A program made the translations under genes and the position numbers. DNA of 64,000 bases from Haemophilus influenzae (lineage in GTDB: Bacteria > Pseudomonadota > Gammaproteobacteria > Enterobacterales > Pasteurellaceae), in the NCBI GenBank assembly GCA_923172585.1, contig OV298644.1, positions 1,195,427 to 1,259,426 of the forward strand, read 5' to 3'. Below the pieces are notes generated by a model. It saw only the letters and a program-made list of their open reading frames with translations, did no database searches and was not told the origin of the DNA. Positions 1-12,404 of this stretch are shown in pieces. Positions within the stretch are counted from its first letter, which is position 1, and each line of letters opens with the position of its first letter.

Positions 1-1794
1 GTGTAATAAAGAATGTGTTCTTAAGTGTAATAAATTAGATTTATATGTCAATTTTTGTATTGGACAGCGAGTAATTAGTTTATTAAATAAATCTCTATCC
101 CAATCATTTCTAAAGTAAAATAATAGATCATGTGCATAAGCTAGATAGTTATTTCTATAATTTTTATGAAAGTCTACATTAGCTTGTTTATCTAACTGTG
201 TTAAGATTTCAAAAAAGGTATGGTATTGATAATATTCAAATAGACTGTTTCTTTTTTCAGCAAAAATCAACATAGTTGCATACATTAAAGCCAGTATTCT
301 ATTTCCAGTTTGCTTTGTTGATGAAAACCAATTAGAAAATCGGTATAGATTTTCAGGAATTCTTAGTACATATAGATTATTATCATTTTTTTCTAATATT
401 TCTAAATTCTCTTTATAAAATTGATTCATTGTGAATACAGTTGAATCTATCAAAGTACCACGATATCTCAATAATAATTCTGTACGAATATAATCTGAGA
501 TAAATGCTCTTATAGATTCTCTGAAACTTTCTATTCTAGCTGGCATATCTATATAAGCCTCTATAGTTTCTCCAGTAAGAAATACCAGTTTATTACCATA
601 TATTATTTTCATTCTATCTATCATAGATTTTACTATGATAGGCGCGTTATCATATCATTGATCTCAAAAGACAAAAATATGCGATTCTATAAAGTTGATA
701 TGAGAAGAAGGATAGGAATCGGCAATTATCTGTATGTCTGATAAGTTTTCTAGAATAAACTTTAATTCATGTCTTCTATAGCTTAGACCTGGATTATTAC
801 TATCAAAAAATAGATTCCAATTTATATTTGGATTTTTATTTTCATCTATGGATAATGCAAGATTATAGCATTTTAATTCATTTTCTTTATCATTTAATCT
901 TCTATAAAGCTGAGCCTTGTCATATAAATATTCTATGCAGTTGTAGTACAATCCTTTTTTATCGAAAAAATTTACTATATCTTTAGTTGTGTCCCATTCT
1001 AAATTTCTAGCAAAAAAATGTATTGCGTCAGAAGCTAAACCAGAATCTTGCTCGTTAAGTTCATTTTTAATATTGTTAAAGTAAGCTAATGTATTCGATA
1101 CATCTTCTTTTGACATAACTAAATATAACTTAAATTTTTTTCTTATTGCACTATCATTAATAATTCTAATGATTGAGTTCACGAATGTGTAGTGTCCATT
1201 TCTAAAGAGATAAGATACATCATTACATTTTTCAATATAGTTTTCTTTGAAATCAGATAATAAAGAAAAAGTATCATTATCTTCATTGTGATAGAATAGA
1301 TTATTTAAGTAAATGAAATCAAAGTTATTCTCTGATATAAAAATATTTTGTATTAATAATTCGCCAGCATCTTTTTCTATTCCCACATAAATTATAAACC
1401 ATGCATTAGAACAATTTTTAGCAACTTTGACGTTCAAAGATTTATGCCAAACTCTAACTTCATTAGGAATAGATGAGCTACATTGATAGTCAAAGTTATT
1501 TTTTCCATTAATTGTACAATCAATAGCAATTTTAGTAACGTCAAAAGGTAATGTTTTAGATATTTTATTATTAAGAATAAAATCACATTAAATAGTATAA
1601 GTCTTCCCAGGTTTTAAATAGTTTTTACTTTTTAATAAAGTAAAGTTAAGAGAATTATCATTCTTATTACATTTTATAATAATCTCGTTTGGATTTATTA
1701 TGGATAAGCTCGTTTTTTCATGATTAATCTTACCAAAATTATTTAGAAAATCTTTTTTAGATCAAAAGTTAATTGCTATATTTTTAATATTCAT
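1..1794 (-). pseudogene. bcs4: bcs4-like capsule gene, copy 1, interrupted and cut by the window edge
   Basis: Reading down from the ATG at 1792-1794, one frame runs to the window edge for about 598 codons without an indel. It carries four in-frame stops: TGA near codon 11, TAA near codon 70, and a TGA-GAT-CAA-TGA pair near 650-665. The longest open piece is 664-1437. The start lies 16 bp after the bcs3 stop, as in a co-transcribed capsule operon. I recognise no catalytic motif. The N-terminal part looks beta-rich and the rest helical, so no function is assigned. The name rests on its position as fourth gene of a type b region II. The counterpart in the second repeat (17990-19900) is much more damaged. 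Few stops and no frameshift over this length suggest either recent inactivation or consensus errors. Confidence 0.6.
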
Positions 1795-1810
1795 TTAATT
1801 GTCCTGATTA

Positions 1811-4800
1811 TTAATCATGGTTAAGTGTTTTTCTAACAATCATACTTAGAAGTCTGCCTAAGGAATGGCTCTCATTAAATAAATGCTTAAGACTATTTAA
1901 TATAGGTTTTTTAGAATCATTGAAAAAAGCATAAGGATTTCTAGCTAGCTTACGTTTCTTCTGCTCTTTATTTGACTTATCAATATTATTATCTAACTTA
2001 CCAATAGCTTGTTTATTGTTATTGGTTACAGTAGTATTTACTTCTAGTATCTAACTTTTCTCTATATTTTTTACCTTAGGTTCTTCAATATTATTGGTTT
2101 TATCATCATTAAATGATCTCTTCACCCAGTCTTCATGATCCATAATATATCCGTGCTCTGTTAATAAAAGCTGAACGCCGCCTTTTGACCAATTTACCGC
2201 AATAACATCGATTTCATTTAATTCTGTTAAGAAAATATCTTTTCGATTGGTCGTTTCAGCAAAACTCACATCTAAATAGAAGCTGTTTTGTTTTAATGAA
2301 AGTACTCTAAATGAAACCTGTGTGCTCCAAACATATTGTTCTAATGGGTTTACTGCATAAGCTTTACGCATTAGTGTGCTGTCATATACCGGTAAATTAT
2401 AGTTTTTCTGAATTTTATTATAATAATCAATTACTTTTACATCACTTTTTGAGAGTGAGATAGCAATTGATTGAGTCAGTTTATCCAGCTCTTGTTTAGA
2501 GGTGATACTTTCAAGCTGTTTCAGAGTGAATGCTGATGCATAAGGTTTTTCTACACTAAAACTTGAAATGTTATCTTTTAATTCACTGAATACATTGCAA
2601 ATAAATTGATCATTTGGTGAATTTAACTGATATTGATAGTTAAATTGCGATAATGCTGCATCAAAGTAATCTTCATCTTACGTATTGAGTGCTAATTAAT
2701 ATTCTATAAATTTTAATAACAATTATTAAATTATATCTTTTACGCTTCTATCTCTGTGATTAATAATTAGTTTAATTGTGAATTTATATTCGTATTAATA
2801 ATTAATACTGTCATATTAGGTTTGTGCAAAAATAGGATTGATTAATGAGAAGTTTTTTTGTGCTAAGATGAAGTTATAACGAACACATGTACCCATCTCA
2901 TCAGTTAAACTTCTGACATAATAAAATAAGTTTTTTTCCTATTCATGTAAGTCATAAAACAGCAGACGACCAAAATTATTTTGTTTATAAGTTAGAGCGT
3001 AGAATTAAACAAAATAAAATTTTTGTTTTGGACTAAATCAATGCTGAAGGTAAAACTATCCCATTTTTCCTTTGTGAGTGAAGATTGGTAAAACTTAATG
3101 ATGATAATTGGATAAATTTTTGAAAATTATACGAATTTTTTCATTTATTTCACTATTAAGGTTTTTGTCCTCATATAAGCTTTCAAATTTATTTCATAGA
3201 TATAAGAGTAGAATTTCTTTTAAATAATTTGCTTTCACCAAATCTTCAAATTTATCCATACTGACAAAGTTACCATATTTCCTGAAGGTTTCATAATCAT
3301 CTATGTTAATTACAGCAGTTAAACGATATGCATTACATGAACCTTATATATATTTTGTTATTACTCCATATGCATAAATTTCAATGATTTAGAAACCAAT
3401 TTCATCTAAGTAATATCGATATCTAGATATAAAATAATTGGTTTCATAGCCGCGTTTAATTGCATATTTAATTATTAAGATGATATAAGTAATAAAATAT
3501 CACTTAACATAACCATAGTTGTAATATTTCGTTTCAAATATAATATTACCAAAACGATTTTCTTGAATAATCTGTATACGGTAACTATGCATCTTAGTTG
3601 CAATTTGGTAAGATGGATAGCAATTATATTTATCCATTGTATTAATAATGGAATTTTCAAATTTTTTAAAATCATCAATATCATGCACTGAAGTTTGAAT
3701 ACCAAGACGTCTAGGAACATAACCATCAGCGTATTTGTTATCGAAATAGTGTTTCCAATGAATATATTGGTAATCTAAGTCGAAAAATATCTGTTGGTAT
3801 AAATTCACATTTGATTTTTGGTAGCAAATCGTTCTTGAAAGATAAAATGGAATTTCACGTAAACGAGTATCCGAACGATCTAACATTTTATAAATTACGT
3901 CTTCAGGCATGTACATATAGCTAGCCATGGATACATCATATACTTTCGCTTTTAACGAGAAGAGATAGTTAATTCGTTTTTGAATTGCCTCAACATGAAC
4001 AATTTCAGCTTTAATTTTAGCTTATTTTAATATATCAGTTTGTTAATAGCTTACTAATAGATTTTTTTGCAAGCAAATGTAGATATCGTATAATGTAATC
4101 TTAATTTTATCTGATTGACACTCAAAAGTTGTTTTACTCATAATATCTTGTACATCTTGTTCATTACAGTTATGTACATTGATAGAATTTTCATTTAATG
4201 CAAGCAGCAATTTGATACCTAATTCTTTAGCTTTATTGTGTACATAGTCAAAAATACTAAATGGACATAATTTCTACCAACAAATTAATCTATCAAAAAT
4301 ATCAAATCTATAAAGTTCTTTTAACGATTATAGTTATAATTATCAATTATCAACATTTGCAATTATAGATACAATTCTTTTATTTTCTTTCTTATTTCCA
4401 AAGGAATTTTCCAAACTCTATAGTTTTCTTTAAGTTGAAATGATTTGAATCTTGTGATTATCTATACTATTTAATAATTGTTGTAATAATTTATCAATGA
4501 GATCTTCAATTAAAACTCTTAATCAAAAATTATCTCAATATCATGGAGGTATTCATAAAACTCATTTATCTAACGTATTAATTTTTGATTATCAGAATGT
4601 AATACATCTTGCTAGATACTTTTATTGTCAAAATTTAAGACATCGATAGAAATAGAGGCCTCATAAAGGTTAAGGCATCTTTTCAAAATATGCTTTAAGA
4701 ACAATTTTTATATTTTTCAATCATTTCAGCGAACTAATTATCTTTTTTCATTAACTGATAAAATTTAACAATGAATAATTGCTTTTTATCACGGCAAACT

Positions 4801-5457
4801 GTCTTCATAGTTTATCTAAATCTCGCAATACTATATTTAATAGATATTGTATTGAAACAATACGATATTTTTAGCATAAAAAAATATTTTGAAGATATTG
4901 ACTCTTATTTTCTGGAAAAAGAATATTTATATAAAATTTATCTATAACATTAGAACGATATATTGTATTGCCAGGGTATTTCCTAAGGATAATTAGTTCT
5001 TTATTGATCGTTATTTCTTCTATGTAGTGATATTATATTGTTTGTGATGCTGTAAGAAATAATCCATTATTTTTGTAAATATTATAGTTTCGAACATATA
5101 TTCAAACAATGCTTTCAGCAAATGCTGCAATGAATGGTTAATGCTAATTCAATTTGTTTTAAACCAATGTCATGCCATGTATTGAAAACTTTGATATTTT
5201 CATTCATGTAAACTGTATAACTTTCACGGAAGTTTTCTGTTACGTAAACATCTGCATTATGTAAAAGTTCTTTATCTTTTGCACTATCGTCAAAAGTAAT
5301 CTTTTTTAACAGTATATTTTTTTAAACTCTTCAATGCTTTCATCATTTTCAGAAATTTATCAGCATTCATTGGTTTCATTAAATTTACAATCATATACAG
5401 GGATAAAGCCTTAGCATTTCATTTCTAATAATTATATCTAAATAATTAAGTTTTCAT
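1811..5457 (-). pseudogene. bcs3: bcs3 capsule polymerase, copy 1, heavily degraded
   Basis: The start is inferred from the ATG at 5455-5457, just after bcs2. The end is the TAA at 1811-1813. The span is about 1,215 codons, the size of the modular type b polymerase Bcs3, which builds the ribosyl-ribitol-phosphate polymer. The fourth codon is already TAA. Readable pieces are 3500-3928 and 2051-2371. The C-terminal 300 codons (below about 2700) are almost intact, with one TAG at 2051-2053 followed by an open tail ending LNHD. The middle (2800-5450) has many stops. Compared with the second copy, the phosphatase-like RDG motif near 3440 is lost here, while copy 2 keeps it. This gene cannot make full-length protein as written. 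Confidence 0.75.
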
Positions 5458-5474
5458 AATTAAATGTACTTTTC

Positions 5475-6584
5475 TCATTGATTTAATTTTGCTATAAAAA
5501 GTTCAATTCTTTCTTAAATTGGAATTTCAGAGAAGTTAGAATCTATTAGATAAGACTTTAAATGTTGGAAATTTTCTAATATCTTGAGAAGAATAATTCC
5601 CCGCAATCAAAATTAATGCGTATATTTTGATAGCATTCACTGTTCTTTAACGTCAATAGATACTGCTTGTACTCTTCAGAGCAGAATAAGTAGTAATAAA
5701 TATTTTCGTTAAGTAATTGAGTTTCCATTGCAGAAATATCGCACAGGCCAACTACAGCACTAAACTCACTGAAGTTTGTTTTTAAAACAACATCTCTCCG
5801 CTTTAATTTCCATTCTTGGGCAAAAGAAAAATTCAAGTAAGGTTTGAAAAGTACGAGTTTTAGTGATTTTGTGTAAGCTTTCTATTATTCGTAATAAAAA
5901 ATTGTGATATTCTGGTCTGCGGTGTCCTGTGTTTGGGTGTGGACGAATGGCAACATGCTTCACTTGATAGTATTCGCTTAGTTGTAGGATGGTTGCCACA
6001 ACTTGATTTATATGAGCAAGGCTAGAGTAATTTTCTTGCTCAATACCGCCTTCCCATGTTGGAGCATAAAAGATGACCGGAGTGCCTTTACCTGTACAAT
6101 CTAGTCCTGTTTTCCCAATAAATGTATCTCCCATAGGAATAATTCTGCCTGTATCAACATCATATTGAGAGAAAATTTTATGGGAAAGAAAGCGATCTAC
6201 ACCAGCTTTACCTGCAGTAATAACATGATCATAAATGCGAGTAATAGGCTTAACTGAGGTGATTTTATTGCTTTCACCATGAGTGATAAAAATATGAGTA
6301 AGTTTACGGTTTGCTACTGCTCGGCAATTTGACTGTGCATTAAATGGGTAAAAAATAACACCTTCTGTTAATGCATCAAGGTAGGCGGCATTGACAAAAT
6401 GATAATTGAGCGAGGCTTTCATTAAAGCTCGCTCAATTATTTTTGCTGACTTATGCTTATACTTTTTCACAAGAATGGTTGTGTTTCCACGAGGAAACAC
6501 ACCATGTTCGAAAAAGGTAATTGTCTGCTTTACTGCACCAATAATTTTGGTGTCAAGATAAATAAAATAGGGTGTATTAGCCAT
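5475..6584 (-). pseudogene. bcs2: bcs2, CDP-ribitol/glycerol phosphotransferase-like protein, frameshifted near its C-terminus
   Basis: About 240 codons are open from the ATG at 6582-6584 (a TTG at 6597-6599 is an alternative). They carry TagF/CDP-glycerol phosphotransferase family hallmarks: THGESN, then PTWEGG, then RPHPNTGHR. Such enzymes transfer polyol-phosphate from CDP-polyol, here presumably CDP-ribitol made by Bcs1 on the adjacent gene. An extra base in an AAAA run near 5862-5866 (minus strand) breaks the frame. The family-like sequence continues in another frame at 5576-5836 (EWKLKRRD and onward), then further stops appear before the expected end near 5475. The start is 17 bp after the bcs1 stop. 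The second repeat holds a clearly divergent allele of the same gene. Confidence 0.72.
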
Positions 6585-6601
6585 AACAGACTCACTCAAA
6601 T

Positions 6602-8026
6602 TTATTTATAAAGATCAGCTAAAATATGGGAAATATATTCTTCATCTTTTAATACAACATCGATGATGTTACCAGTCTCTCTGCTAGCGAGTACAGTAAG
6701 AGAAGCAAATGCTACCGTTTTGGGATCAAGTAGTGTGCCTTCTGGTTCAATACCGAATGCTTTGGTTCTCATTGGTGTTTTTGTTCTCTCTGGATTAACG
6801 CAGTTAATTTTAATATTATCCGGTAACCATTCTTCAGAGATGGCTTGAGTTAAGTTTACCACAGCTGCTTTTGCAGAAGAGTAAATAGCATAGAATGGAC
6901 GGCCTCGTGTATACGAGCTTGATGTGAAACCTAAAAAACTACCATGAGTTTGTTTTAAGTAAGGATAAGCTGTTATCACAGCATTAATCATGCCCGTGTA
7001 GTTTACATTGATACTAGTTAAAATTTCTTCATAAGACATTGATGCTAACGTTTTATGATTTAACACCGCAGCAGTATTTACGATATGGTCTATTTTGTGT
7101 TCTTTTGCGTAAATTTCTGCGAATGCTTTTTCAATAGACTTAACATCACCAACATCGACACCATTTGAACGACTAAGGCTATATGTTTTAATTCCAAATT
7201 TTTTTGCAATATCGATAATATGCGCGCCAATACCATAGCTTCCACCAATAACAACTAATACCTGATCTTTCATATCATATAGGCGATCAATAGAGGTGAT
7301 ATTACGTAGTGAAAAATGACTACGGCTTTGGAATAATTTATCAGCGATAAAAAGATCAACTGGGCGAGTTAATTTAATGTTGGTTTCAGAACCTGAAACG
7401 ATACCAACTCTTTCTTCAGGTAGGGTTTTTAACACAATAGAACAATCACAAGTACCTTCGATGCCACCTTGTGTATAAATATCGTAAGCTTTTTTTAGCG
7501 TGCCTAGTTTAAATGCTTGTGGAGTTTGGCCTTGGTAGTATTCAGCACGCTTAGGAATTTTAATAATTTCTTGGGTATCATTATTAACATGAACAATGGT
7601 ATCAACTGCAGGAATAGCCACATCTACAGCATTGTACTTATCTAATTTCGCAATACATTCAGAGATTATCTCAGTCGCTAGTAAAGGTCGTACAGCATCA
7701 TGAATGATTAATTTCGTATTTTCTGGTTCATCTTGAAGAGCTGTGATTGCAGAAAGAGTAGAATCAGAGCGTTCTTTACCACCAAAAATAATACGATTAA
7801 CTTTGGAAAATCCAGCTTTTGATACGATATCTTCGATACGACGATAAGAGGTACGCTCAGAAACGATGATAATTTCATCAATTTCTTTATGTTCTTGGAA
7901 AATGGCAAGAGTATGCTCCAGCGCAGTTTTGCCTGCAATTTTTGAGAATTGTTTTGGGTAGCTCAATCCCATACGAGAGCCAACACCACCAGCTAGAATG
8001 ATTCCTATGTTTTTATTTTTATTCAT
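6602..8026 (-). CDS. bcs1: Bifunctional ribulose-5-phosphate reductase / CDP-ribitol pyrophosphorylase
   Basis: The product has 474 residues. The N-terminal half is an IspD-like cytidylyltransferase beginning with [14 protein letters not shown] and containing HDAVRPL and [15 protein letters not shown]. The C-terminal half is a short-chain reductase with [10 protein letters not shown] and the YSSAKAA active-site stretch. Together they reduce ribulose-5-phosphate to ribitol-5-phosphate and activate it as CDP-ribitol, the donor for type a and type b capsules. I chose the ATG at 8024-8026 because a GGAGAA ribosome site lies just upstream and the cytidylyltransferase motif starts there, although the frame is open further back. 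It is the first gene of region II, divergent from bexD. The symbol acs1 would apply in a type a strain, since the two proteins are nearly interchangeable. Confidence 0.92.
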   Translation of the reverse strand: MNKNKNIGIILAGGVGSRMGLSYPKQFSKIAGKTALEHTLAIFQEHKEIDEIIIVSERTSYRRIEDIVSKAGFSKVNRIIFGGKERSDSTLSAITALQDEPENTKLIIHDAVRPLLATEIISECIAKLDKYNAVDVAIPAVDTIVHVNNDTQEIIKIPKRAEYYQGQTPQAFKLGTLKKAYDIYTQGGIEGTCDCSIVLKTLPEERVGIVSGSETNIKLTRPVDLFIADKLFQSRSHFSLRNITSIDRLYDMKDQVLVVIGGSYGIGAHIIDIAKKFGIKTYSLSRSNGVDVGDVKSIEKAFAEIYAKEHKIDHIVNTAAVLNHKTLASMSYEEILTSINVNYTGMINAVITAYPYLKQTHGSFLGFTSSSYTRGRPFYAIYSSAKAAVVNLTQAISEEWLPDNIKINCVNPERTKTPMRTKAFGIEPEGTLLDPKTVAFASLTVLASRETGNIIDVVLKDEEYISHILADLYK

Positions 8027-8443
8027 ATTAATTCTCCAGAGATTAATTGGAAATACGTTTAGGTAAGAGTAGTTAAACACCCAACTATTTTGGTTTTTTA
8101 TAGGCAAAAATGTAGCCAAACATACACGTTTTTTCAAGGGAAATTCAAAAATCTACTTTATTTTTAACATTTAATGAATAACTCTGCTATCCATTCTTGC
8201 AATTATATCATTTTTCTTATAGATGGGTGTTAAAATGTTAACCTTGATTATTTAGAAATATTATATTGCATAATTTTTCGAAGTATATAATTTGTATAAA
8301 GACAGTCATAGTGAATGATATTTTTCCCCTTTAGAATAAATGCTATACTCTTCCGACTGTGTTTACGAATAGAGGTGTGGTGGATTGCAAGCCGATTTGC
8401 AAATTTAAGCACTTGTATTCCTTACTTGTGAGATGATAAATCA
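8027..8443. promoter_or_regulatory. Divergent control region between bcs1 and bexD
   Basis: These 417 bp separate the minus-strand bcs operon from the plus-strand bex operon, so promoters for both must lie here. The stretch is very AT-rich and has no open gene. A near-identical copy lies at 26134-26558, one of the best-preserved parts of the second repeat. That preservation fits an important regulatory segment or a recent conversion. I could not fix single promoter boxes with confidence. Confidence 0.6.
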
Positions 8444-9628
8444 ATGAGAAATTATCCATTAAAAGCGGTCTGTGCGGTGTTAATGTTGGGGCTGTCAGCT
8501 TGTTCTTCGTTACCCACTTCAGGGCCAAGCCATTCGGCTGTATTAGAGATAAACCAAGGTGCTGATGCTTCTGAATTAGCAGCAAAAGTTAATGTAATTG
8601 AATTAAATGAGTCGTTAGTGCAGCAAATATATGCAGCTCAACAAAGCCAGCGTTTTTCAGGTTTTGCAGATGTACGTGGCAATGGTGGTTATGCCGGTGC
8701 TGTAAATGTGGGGGATGTATTAGAGATTTCCATTTGGGAAGCACCTCCTGCAGTATTATTTGGTACAACCTTTAGTAGTGAAGGACAGGGCAGTGGTCAT
8801 GTTACGCAATTACCTTCACAAATCGTGAATAAAAATGGTACGGTGACTGTACCATTTGTAGGAAATATCAGTGTTGCAGGTAAGACACCAGAGGCTATTC
8901 AAGCTCAAATTGTAGCAAGCCTTAGCCGTAAAGCGAATCAGCCACAAGCCGTAGTTAAAATTGCTAACAATAATTCATCAGATGTCACTGTTATTCGTCA
9001 AGGTAGTGCTGTGCGTATGCCATTAACTGCAAATGATGAACGTGTTTTAGATGCGGTGGCAGCTATAGGTGGTTCAACAGGAAATATTGAAGACGTGACT
9101 GTTCAGCTTACTCGAGGAAATCAAGTGAAAACATTGGCATTTGAAACCTTAATTGCCGATCCTAAGCAAAATATTGTATTACGTGCAGGGGATGTGGTTT
9201 CACTTTTAAATACGCCATATAAATTCACAGGGCTAGGCGCTGTAGGTAATAACCAACAGTTACGTTTTTCTAGCAGTGGTATTACGCTTGCTGAAGCGAT
9301 TGGTAAAATGGGTGGTTTGATTGATACGCGTTCTGACCCACGAGGTGTCTTTGTATTCCGTTATATGCCGTTTGCACAACTAGACTCTAAAGCACAGCAA
9401 GAATGGGCGGCTAAGGGGTATGGTAATGGCATGGAAGTGCCAACAGTATATCATGCGAATTTATTACAACCGGAAACCATGTTTTTATTACAACGTTTCC
9501 CTATCCAAGATAAAGATATTGTATATGTGTCGAATGCACCTCTTTCAGAATTCCAAAAATTCTTGAGAATAATTTTCTCGATTACCTCGCCGGTAACGAG
9601 TACGACCAATACGATCAGAAGTTATTAA
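8444..9628 (+). CDS. bexD: Outer-membrane capsule export lipoprotein BexD
   Basis: The product has 394 residues and starts with a lipoprotein signal ending in the lipobox LSAC (cysteine near residue 20). It belongs to the Wza/KpsD outer-membrane polysaccharide export family, with the polysaccharide-export region around GDVLEISIWEAP and later soluble ligand-binding repeats such as RAGDVVSLLN. It would form the outer-membrane channel of the ABC-dependent capsule exporter with BexC, BexB and BexA, which follow immediately. The gap to bexC is 14 bp with an AGGGGA ribosome site. No defect is seen in this copy. The repeat copy at 26559 has at least four in-frame stops. Confidence 0.95.
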   Translation: MRNYPLKAVCAVLMLGLSACSSLPTSGPSHSAVLEINQGADASELAAKVNVIELNESLVQQIYAAQQSQRFSGFADVRGNGGYAGAVNVGDVLEISIWEAPPAVLFGTTFSSEGQGSGHVTQLPSQIVNKNGTVTVPFVGNISVAGKTPEAIQAQIVASLSRKANQPQAVVKIANNNSSDVTVIRQGSAVRMPLTANDERVLDAVAAIGGSTGNIEDVTVQLTRGNQVKTLAFETLIADPKQNIVLRAGDVVSLLNTPYKFTGLGAVGNNQQLRFSSSGITLAEAIGKMGGLIDTRSDPRGVFVFRYMPFAQLDSKAQQEWAAKGYGNGMEVPTVYHANLLQPETMFLLQRFPIQDKDIVYVSNAPLSEFQKFLRIIFSITSPVTSTTNTIRSY

Positions 9629-9642
9629 TTTAAGGGGATAAC

Positions 9643-10776
9643 ATGACAACCGAAAATCCGGCAATACCGACGAAAAAGAAGAAATCATTCTGGAAGAAAA
9701 TGAAACCGCTTTTTGGATTAACTGTATTGATTCCAACAGCCTTTTCTGGCGTTTATTTTGGAATGTTTGCTTCTGATATTTATGTTTCAGAATCAAGTTT
9801 CGTCGTGCGATCGCCTCGTAGCCAATCTTCTTTAACGGGAGTTGGTGCATTATTACAAAGTACAGGGTTTTCTCGCTCACAAGATGATACCTATTCTGTG
9901 CAAGAGTATATGCGTTCACGCACCGCATTAGCAGAGTTGGAGCAAAATTTACCGCTTCGTGCTTTTTATACCGAAAAAGGTGATGTATTAAGTCGTTTTA
10001 ATGGATTTGGCTTAAATGATACTCAAGAAGCATTCTATCGTTATTTTAAAGAGCGTTTGAGTGTTGATGTAGATTCTATTTCAGGGATTGCAACCCTTCG
10101 TGTGCGAGCATTTAATGCAGAAGAAGGTCAGCAAATTAACGAACGTTTGTTAAAAGAAGGTGAGTCCTTAATCAATCGCTTAAATGAGCGAGCAAGAAAA
10201 GATACTATCGAATTTGCTGAGCAAGCAGTAGCAGATGCAGAAAAAAATGTGAATGAAACTGCGCAGGCTTTGAGTCAATATCGTATCAAAAATAAGATTT
10301 TCGATTTACCGGCGCAATCGGGTGTACAAATTTCGTTAATTTCTAGTCTGAAAAGTGAGTTGATTCGTGTTGAAACGCAATTGGCACAATTAGTTTCGAT
10401 TACACCAGATAACCCACAGGTGCCAGCGTTGCAAATGCGCCAAAAAAGCTTGAAAAAAGAGATTGATGAACAAACACGTCAATTATCAGGTAACGGCAAC
10501 TCAGCAGCGACACAAACTGCGGATTATCAACGTTTAATGTTAGCGAATGAGTTAGCGCAACAACAACTTGCAGCTGCAATGACTTCTTTGCAAAATACGC
10601 GAGGAGAAGCTGATCGCCAACAACTTTATTTGGAAGTCATTAGCCAACCAAGCAAGCCAGACTGGGCATTAGAGCCAAGTCGTATCTATAATATTATTGC
10701 AACCTTTATTATTGGCTTAATGTTATATGGTGTATTGAACTTACTCATCGCGAGCATAAGAGAGGATAAAAACTAA
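9643..10776 (+). CDS. bexC: Capsule export inner-membrane/periplasmic protein BexC
   Basis: The product has 377 residues. There is one membrane segment near residues 22-45, then a large periplasmic part with SESSFVVRSPR early on and a long helical coiled-coil middle (about 170-310). A second membrane segment near the end (FIIGLMLYGVLNLLIAS) completes it. This is the layout of KpsE/CtrB type polysaccharide co-polymerases that bridge the inner-membrane ABC transporter to the outer-membrane channel. Its stop overlaps the bexB start by one base (TAATG), indicating translational coupling. The copy is intact here. Confidence 0.95.
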   Translation: MTTENPAIPTKKKKSFWKKMKPLFGLTVLIPTAFSGVYFGMFASDIYVSESSFVVRSPRSQSSLTGVGALLQSTGFSRSQDDTYSVQEYMRSRTALAELEQNLPLRAFYTEKGDVLSRFNGFGLNDTQEAFYRYFKERLSVDVDSISGIATLRVRAFNAEEGQQINERLLKEGESLINRLNERARKDTIEFAEQAVADAEKNVNETAQALSQYRIKNKIFDLPAQSGVQISLISSLKSELIRVETQLAQLVSITPDNPQVPALQMRQKSLKKEIDEQTRQLSGNGNSAATQTADYQRLMLANELAQQQLAAAMTSLQNTRGEADRQQLYLEVISQPSKPDWALEPSRIYNIIATFIIGLMLYGVLNLLIASIREDKN

Positions 10777-11573
10777 TGCAATATGGTGATAAAACAACAT
10801 TTAAACAGTCATTAGCTATTCAAGGACGGGTGATTAACGCGTTGCTTATGCGTGAAATAATCACTCGTTATGGGCGTCAAAATATTGGCTTTTTTTGGCT
10901 ATTTGTTGAGCCTTTGCTTATGACGTTTGTTATTGTGATGATGTGGAAATTTATTCGTGCAGATAAATTTTCTACATTGAATATGATTGCTTTTGTCATG
11001 ACGGGTTACCCAATGGCAATGATGTGGCGAAATGCCTCTAATCGTGCTATTGGTTCCATTTCTGCAAACTTGAGTTTACTTTATCACCGAAATGTTCGAG
11101 TGCTAGATACCATTTTTACTCGCGTGTTGCTTGAGGTTGCTGGTGCTTCTATTGCTCAAATTCTTTTTATGGCAATCTTAGTCATGATTGATTGGATTGA
11201 TGCACCGCATGATGTGTTTTATATGCTCATTGCATGGTTCCTCATGGCAATGTTTGCTTTTGGCTTGGGGTTAATCATTTGTGCGATTGCTCAGCAATTT
11301 GATGTGTTTGGTAAAATTTGGGGAACACTCAGTTTCGTTTTATTACCAATTTCTGGCACATTCTTCTTCGTCCATAACCTTCCAGTGCAGGCACAATCTA
11401 TTGCACTTTGGTTTCCGATGATTCATGGTACAGAAATGTTCCGCCATGGCTATTTTGGCGATACAGTGGTTACTTACGAAAGTATAGGCTTTTTGGTTGT
11501 GAGTGATCTAGCCTTGTTGTTACTGGGCTTAGTGATGGTTAAAAACTTTAGTAAAGGAGTTGAGCCACAATGA
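10776..11573 (+). CDS. bexB: Capsule ABC transporter permease BexB
   Basis: The product has 265 residues with about six hydrophobic segments and is of the KpsM/ABC-2 polysaccharide permease type. The N-terminal cytoplasmic stretch ([17 protein letters not shown]) is the family signature ahead of the first membrane helix. It forms the inner-membrane channel that passes lipid-linked capsule polymer, powered by BexA. Its TGA overlaps the ATG of bexA by 4 bp. It is intact in this copy, while the repeat copy has several stops. Confidence 0.95.
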   Translation: MQYGDKTTFKQSLAIQGRVINALLMREIITRYGRQNIGFFWLFVEPLLMTFVIVMMWKFIRADKFSTLNMIAFVMTGYPMAMMWRNASNRAIGSISANLSLLYHRNVRVLDTIFTRVLLEVAGASIAQILFMAILVMIDWIDAPHDVFYMLIAWFLMAMFAFGLGLIICAIAQQFDVFGKIWGTLSFVLLPISGTFFFVHNLPVQAQSIALWFPMIHGTEMFRHGYFGDTVVTYESIGFLVVSDLALLLLGLVMVKNFSKGVEPQ

Positions 11574-12223
11574 TTCGCGTAAATAATGTATGTAAGAAGT
11601 ATCACACAAATAGCGGTTGGAAAACCGTGTTAAAAAATATCAATTTTGAGCTACAAAAAGGCGAAAAAATCGGGATTTTAGGGCGAAATGGTGCTGGTAA
11701 ATCCACGCTCATTCGTTTGATGAGTGGTGTTGAGCCTCCAACAAGTGGTACGATTGAACGTTCTATGAGTATCTCTTGGCCGTTAGCTTTTAGTGGGGCA
11801 TTCCAAGGCAGCTTAACAGGGATGGATAATCTGCGTTTTATTTGTCGTTTGTATGATGTTGATCCAGACTACGTTACTCGTTTTACAAAAGAGTTTTCTG
11901 AATTGGGCGATTATCTTTATGAGCCAGTGAAGAAGTACTCATCAGGGATGAAAGCCCGACTTGCATTTGCTCTCTCACTTTCAGTTGAGTTTGATTGTTA
12001 TTTAATTGATGAGGTGATTGCAGTAGGGGATTCGCGCTTTGCAGAAAAATGTAAGTATGAGTTATTTGAGAAACGCAAAGACCGTTCTATCATTTTAGTT
12101 TCACATAGCCCGAGTGCGATGAAATCTTATTGTGATAATGCGGTAGTGTTAGAAAATGGTATTATGCATCATTTTGAAGACATGGACAAAGCGTATCAAT
12201 ACTACAACGAGACGCAAAAATAA
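11570..12223 (+). CDS. bexA: Capsule ABC transporter ATP-binding protein BexA
   Basis: The product has 217 residues and is a KpsT-like ATPase. The Walker A motif is GRNGAGKST (near residue 38), the signature is [14 protein letters not shown], Walker B is CYLIDEV, and the switch histidine lies in ILVSHS. It energises capsule export with BexB. It is the last bex gene and is followed by a hairpin at 12235-12266 and then insertion-sequence DNA. This is the only complete bexA in the window, because the second copy keeps only its first 100 or so bases. In duplicated type b loci one complete bexA is needed for encapsulation. Confidence 0.96.
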   Translation: MIRVNNVCKKYHTNSGWKTVLKNINFELQKGEKIGILGRNGAGKSTLIRLMSGVEPPTSGTIERSMSISWPLAFSGAFQGSLTGMDNLRFICRLYDVDPDYVTRFTKEFSELGDYLYEPVKKYSSGMKARLAFALSLSVEFDCYLIDEVIAVGDSRFAEKCKYELFEKRKDRSIILVSHSPSAMKSYCDNAVVLENGIMHHFEDMDKAYQYYNETQK

Positions 12224-12234
12224 GACTAAAAATA

Positions 12235-12266
12235 ACCGCTTGTGATGTTTGTCCAAGCGGTCATTT
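12235..12266 (+). terminator. Hairpin after bexA
   Basis: ACCGCTTG at 12235-12242 pairs with CAAGCGGT at 12254-12261, followed by a short T-rich tail (CATTTTG). It begins 11 bases after the bexA stop, so it is a plausible factor-independent terminator of the bex operon, though the T tract is weak. Confidence 0.5.
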
Positions 12267-12404
12267 TGATCTGCACTCCAAAAGTTGGAAGAGATAATCA
12301 AAAGGTTGAAACCAAACGACAGAAACCGTTCAAAGTTTGAGAGAGGATTCTCCATTAGAGATACTTTTGCCCATAGCGAAATTAATTCAAATCGCTTTTT
12401 TCTA

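Noticed and set aside
3475-3726. Open frame overlapping bcs3 in another frame
   Set aside because: It is leucine- and isoleucine-rich noise antisense-register to the bcs3 reading frame, with no motif and no counterpart in the second repeat.
6663-6848. Plus-strand frame within bcs1
   Set aside because: It lies wholly inside the intact minus-strand bcs1 gene, which has clear family motifs.
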